59,628 nt of DNA from JBDKTH01 sp964558295 (GTDB lineage Bacteria > Planctomycetota > Planctomycetia > Pirellulales > Thermoguttaceae). The notes beneath the pieces were generated by a model, which saw only the letters and a list, made by a program, of their open reading frames with translations, had not been told where the DNA came from and made no database searches. The position numbers were made by a program, and so were the translations under genes. This document shows, in pieces, positions 54,551 through 59,628 of this stretch. The stretch spans positions 1-59,628 of the forward strand of contig CAZLDQ010000004.1 in the NCBI GenBank assembly GCA_964558295.1, written 5' to 3'. The first letter of the stretch is position 1. Each line of letters opens with the position of its first letter.

Positions 54551-57250
54551 ATGGCCAAGAAAAAAGCTGCCCCCGATGGTAAGTCGCTCGTGATCGTTGA
54601 GTCGCCTGCCAAGGCACGAACGATCAGCAAGTTTCTTGGTCGCAATTTCACGATTGAGGCGAGTATCGGGCATATTCGCGATCTCCCTCAGGGGGCGAAA
54701 GAGATTCCCGAAGAGTATAAGGGGAAGGACTGGGCCTATCTGGGGGTTAATGTGAATCAGGATTTCGAACCGATTTACGTTATCCCCCCCGAGAAGGTCA
54801 AACAGGTCCGCAAATTGAAGAGTCTTTTGAAGGACGCTAGCGACCTTTATCTGGCGACGGATGAAGACCGCGAAGGGGAAGCGATCAGTTGGCACCTCTG
54901 CCAAGTGCTGAACCCCAAGGTGCCGGTGTATCGGTTGGTGTTTCATGAAATCACCAAAGAGGCGATCCTGGAGGCTCTCAAGCAGCCTCGCCAGATCGAC
55001 GAAGACCTGGTGCGTGCCCAGGAGACGCGGCGGATCATCGATCGGCTGTATGGTTATGAGGTGTCGCCGCTGTTGTGGCGGAAGGTGCGGCCGCGGTTGT
55101 CGGCCGGGCGGGTTCAGAGTGTGGCGGTCCGGCTGATTGTTGACCGGGAACGGCAGCGCATGGCCTTTGTGGCCGCGACTTACTGGGATCTGCTTGGCAC
55201 GTTTGCCCGGGGCAGCGGTGAGTCGTTCCAGGCGACTTTGGTGTCGGTTGACGGACGCCGCGTTCCGGTGAGTCGCGACTTTGATGCGGCGACGGGCCAA
55301 CTCAAGGATCGCTCGTTGATGTTCATGGACCAGCGGCAGGCGGACGAACTGGCCGAACGGGTCCGGCGGAGCTCTGTGCGTGTGTCGGGGGTGGAAGACA
55401 AGCCGTATGTCACCCGGCCTTATCCTCCGTTTACGACGAGCACCTTGCAGCAGGAAGCCAACCGCAAGTACGGTTTCACGGCTCGACAGACGATGCAGGT
55501 GGCCCAGAGCCTGTACGAAAACGGGCATATTACTTACATGCGTACGGACTCGACCAACCTGGCGGCGGTCGCCGTGACCACAGCGCGGGACATGGTGGCC
55601 AGTCAGTACGGTCGCGAATTCCTGTCGCCTGAGCCGCGGGTTTACCAGACCAAGGTCAAAAACGCCCAGGAAGCCCACGAAGCTATCCGGCCGGCCGGCC
55701 ATCCGTTTGATTTTCCTGAATCGCTTCGCAACCAACTGACGCCGGACGAGTTCAAGCTTTACGACTTGATCTGGAAGCGGACCATCGCCAGCCAGATGGC
55801 CGACGCCCGCGGGCATCGTATCACGATTACGGTGGATGCGGAGGGGGCCATTTTTCAGGTGAGCGGCAAGACGATTGAATTCCCCGGCTATTTGCGGGCA
55901 TACGTCGAAGGTTCCGACGATCCCGAGGCCGATCTGGCCGATCGGGAGATTCTCCTGCCCCAGGTGGCGGTTAACGAGACGCTCTCGTGCTGCAATTTGG
56001 AGTCGAAGAGTCATACGACCCAACCGCCGAATCGCTACAGTGAAGCGTCGCTGACGCGGGCGTTGGAAGAGATGGGGATCGGCCGGCCCAGTACCTACGC
56101 GGCGAGTATTGACACGATTCTCGCTCGCAACTACGTCTTCAAGCGGGCCAACTCCCTGGTGCCTACCTGGGTGGCGTTTGCTGTCTGCCAGCTGCTCGAA
56201 TCGCATCTGCCGGACTTGGTCGACTACAGCTTTACGGCCTCGCTGGAAGATCAGTTGGACGCGATCAGCCGTGGCGAACTGGAGCACCTCGAGTATCTTC
56301 GCCAGTTTTACTTTGGCAACACGCATCCGGGATTGAAGAAGCAACTGGAGAACAAGGTCGACGAGATCGATGCCCGGAATATCAACCGGATTCTGATTGG
56401 CAAGCCGGCCGAGGGAGCGGAAGTGTATGCGCGGGTGGGTAAGCTCGGCCCGTTTTTGGAGCAGGGCGAACGCCGGGCCAGTATTCCCGACAAGATGGCC
56501 CCGGATGAGCTGACGCTCGAAGTCGCGCTGGATTTGCTGAACAAGTCGGCACAAGCCGATGAACCTTTGGGGTTCTGTCCGGAGACGGGCAAGCCGGTAT
56601 TTCTGAAAATCGGCCGGTTTGGACCGTATGTGCAACGGGGAACCCCGGACGACGACGAGAAACCTCAGAATGCTTCGCTGCTTCGCGGTATGCAGCCCGA
56701 AGAGGTGGATTTGGATTTGGCATTGCGGCTTTTGAGTCTGCCGCGGGAACTGGGGACGCATCCGCAGACGGGCGTGCGCGTCATGGCTCACACGGGTCGC
56801 TTCGGGCCGTACGTGAAGTGTGGCGCGGAGACCCGCTCGCTGCCAGCGAACCTGTCGCCGCTGGATGTTACGCTTGAGCAAGCCTTGGAACTGCTGGCGC
56901 AACCCAAGGCCCGCCGGGGCGGCTCGCGAAGCAAGGAGCCGCTCATGACCTTCGACGTTTCGCCGGTGACCGAACAGCCGGTGCGTTTGCTCGAAGGACG
57001 CTACGGTCCTTATGTGACCGATGGCGAGACGAACGCCTCGCTTCCCAAGGGGACTGCGCCTGATACGTTGACTTTTGAACAGGCCTTGGCCTTGCTGGCC
57101 GAACGGGCTGCCAGTGCACCGAGAAAGAAGACTTCTCGGCGGTCGGTACCGCGTAAGACGGCCACCAAAAAGGCGGCCGCGAAGAAGCCCGTCACGAAGA
57201 AGGTGGCGAAGAAGACTACGAAGAAACGCGCGACGAAAAAGGGATCGTGA
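54551..57250 (+). CDS. topA: DNA topoisomerase I
   Basis: 899 aa type IA topoisomerase that relaxes negative supercoils. The TOPRIM domain shows LVIVESPAKARTISKF and TDEDREGEAISWH. The active-site Tyr329 lies in GHITYMRTDSTNL. After the core come several copies of the topoisomerase C-terminal repeat (GRFGPYV... pattern, e.g. KIGRFGPYVQRG, TGRFGPYVKCG, EGRYGPYVTDG), not Cys zinc fingers. The protein ends in a long Lys/Arg/Ala/Thr-rich tail, a DNA-binding extension common in high-GC bacteria. Convergent with acpS. Confidence 0.96.
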   Translation: MAKKKAAPDGKSLVIVESPAKARTISKFLGRNFTIEASIGHIRDLPQGAKEIPEEYKGKDWAYLGVNVNQDFEPIYVIPPEKVKQVRKLKSLLKDASDLYLATDEDREGEAISWHLCQVLNPKVPVYRLVFHEITKEAILEALKQPRQIDEDLVRAQETRRIIDRLYGYEVSPLLWRKVRPRLSAGRVQSVAVRLIVDRERQRMAFVAATYWDLLGTFARGSGESFQATLVSVDGRRVPVSRDFDAATGQLKDRSLMFMDQRQADELAERVRRSSVRVSGVEDKPYVTRPYPPFTTSTLQQEANRKYGFTARQTMQVAQSLYENGHITYMRTDSTNLAAVAVTTARDMVASQYGREFLSPEPRVYQTKVKNAQEAHEAIRPAGHPFDFPESLRNQLTPDEFKLYDLIWKRTIASQMADARGHRITITVDAEGAIFQVSGKTIEFPGYLRAYVEGSDDPEADLADREILLPQVAVNETLSCCNLESKSHTTQPPNRYSEASLTRALEEMGIGRPSTYAASIDTILARNYVFKRANSLVPTWVAFAVCQLLESHLPDLVDYSFTASLEDQLDAISRGELEHLEYLRQFYFGNTHPGLKKQLENKVDEIDARNINRILIGKPAEGAEVYARVGKLGPFLEQGERRASIPDKMAPDELTLEVALDLLNKSAQADEPLGFCPETGKPVFLKIGRFGPYVQRGTPDDDEKPQNASLLRGMQPEEVDLDLALRLLSLPRELGTHPQTGVRVMAHTGRFGPYVKCGAETRSLPANLSPLDVTLEQALELLAQPKARRGGSRSKEPLMTFDVSPVTEQPVRLLEGRYGPYVTDGETNASLPKGTAPDTLTFEQALALLAERAASAPRKKTSRRSVPRKTATKKAAAKKPVTKKVAKKTTKKRATKKGS

Positions 57251-57293
57251 GCGTTGGGCGTTTTTGAGGGACATCGCTTTCGGCCCGTTTCGC

Positions 57294-57683
57294 TTACTCT
57301 TCCTTGCGGACGGCGAGGGCATAGGCCGTGGCGTGAGTGCGGCAGTGGGAAATGGAGATGAGGATCTCCGTCACCCCGAGCCGTCGGGCCACGTCTTTGA
57401 CGCCTCCGTGGAGCGTGACAACCGGTCGTCCGCCTACTTCGCTGAGGGTTTCGATGTCGCGCCAACTGATTCCCCGTACCCAGCCGGTGCCGAGGGCCTT
57501 GAGGACGGCTTCTTTCGCGGCCCAGCGACCGGTGAAGTGTTGAGTTGCTTGCTTGCGATTCTGGCAGTAGCGGATCTCTTCCGGGGTGTAGACCCGATCG
57601 AGGAATAGCTCGCCATGTCGCTCGATCATGCGGGCGATTCGCAGGCACTCGGTAATATCCGTCCCAATGCCGATGATGTCCAT
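57294..57683 (-). CDS. acpS: holo-[acyl-carrier-protein] synthase
   Basis: 129 aa, AcpS-type phosphopantetheinyl transferase, which attaches 4'-phosphopantetheine from CoA to acyl carrier protein. The family start IIGIGTDITE supplies the metal Asp; YTPEEIRYC and FTGRWAAKEAVLKALGTG supply the second metal ligand (Glu). It ends HATAYALAV, as in the family. It follows the FGE-like gene by 31 bases on the same strand and is convergent with topA. Length is normal. Confidence 0.93.
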   Translation of the reverse strand: MDIIGIGTDITECLRIARMIERHGELFLDRVYTPEEIRYCQNRKQATQHFTGRWAAKEAVLKALGTGWVRGISWRDIETLSEVGGRPVVTLHGGVKDVARRLGVTEILISISHCRTHATAYALAVRKEE

Positions 57684-57714
57684 AACGATTCGATCGTAGC
57701 GTGGGAGAGAAGGG

Positions 57715-59625
57715 TTAGGGCGAACGTTTCAAGGGGATCTCGCAGACGACGCGAAACCCTACGGCCTGATTGCGAGCGTTGGCCGACGCGGCGAACCTCG
57801 CGGCCGAGCGCAATGCGCCAGGCCAGGTATCGCGGAAGGAGCCGCCACGGATAACGCGGCCATGGCCGGACGGTGGGCCCAACGGGTTTTCCAGGGGGGC
57901 GTGTTGGTAATAGTCGGTGGCGAACCAGTCGCCGCACCATTCTCCGACGTTTCCGAGCATATCGAACAGGCCCCACGGATTCGACCGCTTTTGGCCCACG
58001 AGATGTGTGCGGCCATCGGCATTTTCCGCAAACCAAGCGGACTGATCCAGGTCGACCGGATCGTTGCCAAAATAGAAAGCAGTCCGGCTGCCCGCCCGGC
58101 AGGCATATTCCCATTGGGCTTCGGTTGGCAAGCGATAGACACGGCCGGCGGCTTTTTCCTCGGGGAGTTCGGATAGCCGCCGGCAGAACGCAATCGCATT
58201 GTCCCACGCGACGCCTTCGACCGGATGGGAGTCGCTTGGCGTGGTCAACTGGCTTGGGTTTACGCCCATGATCTGCTGATACTGGGCCTGCGTGACCTCG
58301 TGCAGTCCCATGAAGAAGGGCTTGGTGATTCGGACCAAATGTCGAGGTGTCTCGCTACGAAGGAATTCTGAGGAGCCGTGGGAAACGCGGATTGCTGGGG
58401 CTTCTTGGAGGAGACGGTCGCTATCGGCGGTCCGAGTTCCCATGTCAAACTCGCCGGGAGGGATGAGGGCCAGTTTCATGCCGATCGTGTTGGTTTCGAT
58501 GTCGGGAATTCCGAGATGTCGGGCCCAACGCGTCTGGTAGGCTTTCGCTGCCTCAGGGGTGGCAGGCGGGAGCGAAAGCAGTCCCGGCGTTTCAAGGCCT
58601 TGTGCTTGATGACCGGGCGTTTCCGGAGCGAGCGGCACAAGGTTGTCGATCTCCTTGAGACGCCCGGCAACCCGTGTTTTCATCAGTCCGTCGGGCAACT
58701 CGTCGTCGGCTTGCAAATACCAGTATCGTGCCCGGAGCAAGATTGCATTCTTGGCATTGCCTGATGTCGTTTCAGCGCAGTCCCACCAGGCATCAGCCAA
58801 GCGGACCTGGTCAATCGCTTCCTCGGGGGGCGACTGTAGCTCTGTCAAGGCCAAGGGGCGGAACGCGGCTTCAGCGCCTTTGGCTAGATGGGGTAGTCCC
58901 TTGCGCCAATCGCGCCGGACGAAGCAATACCATTGTCCCAATACGGTCTGTGCTGGTTCGTCGTCTGGCCGGGTTGTGAGGGTCGTCTTGGCGTGCTCGA
59001 CTTGCTTCCACTCGTCCATAAGTGTCTGCATCTGTTGACGCCGTTCGTGGTAAGCCTTGCGAAAGGCCTTGCCGTCGGGCTTTTGGCAAGCCAAGTGGAC
59101 CGCGTTGAGCAGGTCCCAGGCAGAGCCGTACGCCTCTTCGGACATCAGTTGGTCGATGAGCGGTTCCGCATTGATCACGAGCGAATCGATTCGCGAGGCA
59201 CTCTGTGCGGCGCCGGCGAAGGCGAGGAGCATCGTCTTCTTGGTGGCCACCCCATCGAGTTCAAACTCCCCGGTGAGTTGATCCACGGCCTCGACCATCA
59301 AGGTCGCATCGCCGGCGGCTTGGGCGAGTTCAGCCGCTTCGCGGTAGAGAACGAACCGCTTCTCGGGCTCCGGTGTTTCAGAGGCCGCATCTAGCAGGGT
59401 CTTGGCCAATTTGATCTTTTCGGCCAGCTTGCCGGTCAACCCGGTTTTGTAGGTCTCGTCAATTCGCTGCTGGAGTTCTTTCTGCCGGGCCGCTGGTGGG
59501 ACGGGCCATCGCTTTGACTCAGGAGGAAGGGCCGTAACACCGGCAGGCGATTCTTGGGATGTCTCGACCGGTTGGTCATCCTTTGGGGGGGGCGTTGGCA
59601 GTGTGTTCGCATGTTCGCTTGCCAT
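57715..59625 (-). CDS. FGE/SUMF1-type protein with long helical N-terminus, probably truncated by the window
   Basis: 636 aa visible. The C-terminal ~230 residues are a formylglycine-generating-enzyme-type (SUMF1) domain: FDMGTRTADSDRL, MGLHEVTQAQYQQIMG, HPVEGVAWDNAIAFC, RLPTEAQWEYACRAG, NVGEWCGDW and RGGSFRD...GFRVV. The preceding ~390 residues are helical and charged, resembling the non-catalytic half found in many planctomycete FGE-like proteins. The Cys pair of true FGE is not confirmed, so sulfatase activation is not certain. The first ATG is only three bases from the window end, so an upstream extension, possibly a signal, is likely missing. Upstream of acpS. Confidence 0.75.
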   Translation of the reverse strand: MASEHANTLPTPPPKDDQPVETSQESPAGVTALPPESKRWPVPPAARQKELQQRIDETYKTGLTGKLAEKIKLAKTLLDAASETPEPEKRFVLYREAAELAQAAGDATLMVEAVDQLTGEFELDGVATKKTMLLAFAGAAQSASRIDSLVINAEPLIDQLMSEEAYGSAWDLLNAVHLACQKPDGKAFRKAYHERRQQMQTLMDEWKQVEHAKTTLTTRPDDEPAQTVLGQWYCFVRRDWRKGLPHLAKGAEAAFRPLALTELQSPPEEAIDQVRLADAWWDCAETTSGNAKNAILLRARYWYLQADDELPDGLMKTRVAGRLKEIDNLVPLAPETPGHQAQGLETPGLLSLPPATPEAAKAYQTRWARHLGIPDIETNTIGMKLALIPPGEFDMGTRTADSDRLLQEAPAIRVSHGSSEFLRSETPRHLVRITKPFFMGLHEVTQAQYQQIMGVNPSQLTTPSDSHPVEGVAWDNAIAFCRRLSELPEEKAAGRVYRLPTEAQWEYACRAGSRTAFYFGNDPVDLDQSAWFAENADGRTHLVGQKRSNPWGLFDMLGNVGEWCGDWFATDYYQHAPLENPLGPPSGHGRVIRGGSFRDTWPGALRSAARFAASANARNQAVGFRVVCEIPLKRSP

Positions 59626-59628
59626 CGC

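Noticed and set aside
54530..57322. 930-residue open frame on the minus strand opposite topA
   Set aside because: It is longer than topA but Arg/Leu/Gly-rich with no domain, while the plus frame has unmistakable topoisomerase motifs.
1..59628. tRNA, rRNA, RNase P, tmRNA or SRP RNA genes
   Set aside because: No conserved tRNA T-arm or other RNA signature was found by eye in the intergenic stretches; a covariance search would be decisive.

Overview
The window looks like chromosomal DNA of a planctomycete (Planctomycetota, probably Pirellulales or a Thermoguttaceae-like group). This is inferred from gene content, since no rRNA or marker alignment could be run. The signs are: a XylR-type regulator with a LacI-like sensor fused to AraC; a membrane Ser/Thr kinase in tandem with an ECF sigma factor; a DUF4838 protein; many exported enzymes; a SUMF1/FGE-type protein with a long N-terminal region; and moderately high GC. 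I found no rRNA, tRNA, CRISPR array, transposase or phage gene.

Layout. 0.2-6.1 kb: a XylR-like regulator (-), two Tat-exported proteins with an L-fucose/arabinose-isomerase-like fold in convergent orientation, and an HMGL-type aldolase. 6.2-7.7 kb: an exported thioredoxin-trypsin fusion. 8.2-13.4 kb: a sugar cluster of SIS isomerase, PIG-L deacetylase, PF07090-type protein, PPi-type phosphofructokinase and ROK sugar kinase. 13.4-19.1 kb: RsmE, an ExeA-like ATPase, a DUF1611 (DgcN-like) plus enolase-superfamily epimerase (DgcA-like) pair, and a CtpA protease. 19.2-26.0 kb: a kinase/ECF sigma pair divergent from a MacA/MacB-type export system. 26.1-29.8 kb: two secreted proteins, one DUF4838. 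30.0-38.9 kb: a UPF1/IGHMBP2-like helicase, a LOG-family protein and three signalling proteins (PocR-REC, PocR-PAS-HK-REC, REC-PAS-HK-REC). 38.9-43.2 kb: an exported pyruvyl-transferase-like protein, an SGNH hydrolase and a leucine-rich-repeat protein. 43.2-44.9 kb: a gene-free, repeat-containing stretch. 44.9-49.5 kb: a KAS III-like enzyme, then three proteins of enzyme families whose key residues are altered (class I GATase-like, AnmK-like, RNase HI-like). 49.6-59.6 kb: GlgB, a PpiD/SurA-like foldase, TopA, AcpS and an FGE-like protein that runs to the window edge.

How the genes may work together. The 8.2-13.4 kb block can be read as a route from an N-acetylated or aminated hexose to fructose-1,6-bisphosphate: deacetylation, isomerisation/deamination, ROK phosphorylation, then PPi-dependent phosphorylation. 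The DUF1611/epimerase pair matches the DgcN/DgcA D-glutamate catabolic module. The three sensor proteins resemble a small phosphorelay with no DNA-binding output in this window. These pathway links are inference from neighbourhood and family. Best leads for undescribed biology are the sugar cluster with Tat-exported isomerase-fold proteins, the kinase with Spy/CpxP-like LTxxQ motifs beyond its membrane segment, the PocR signalling set, and the run of probable pseudoenzymes at 46.5-49.5 kb.
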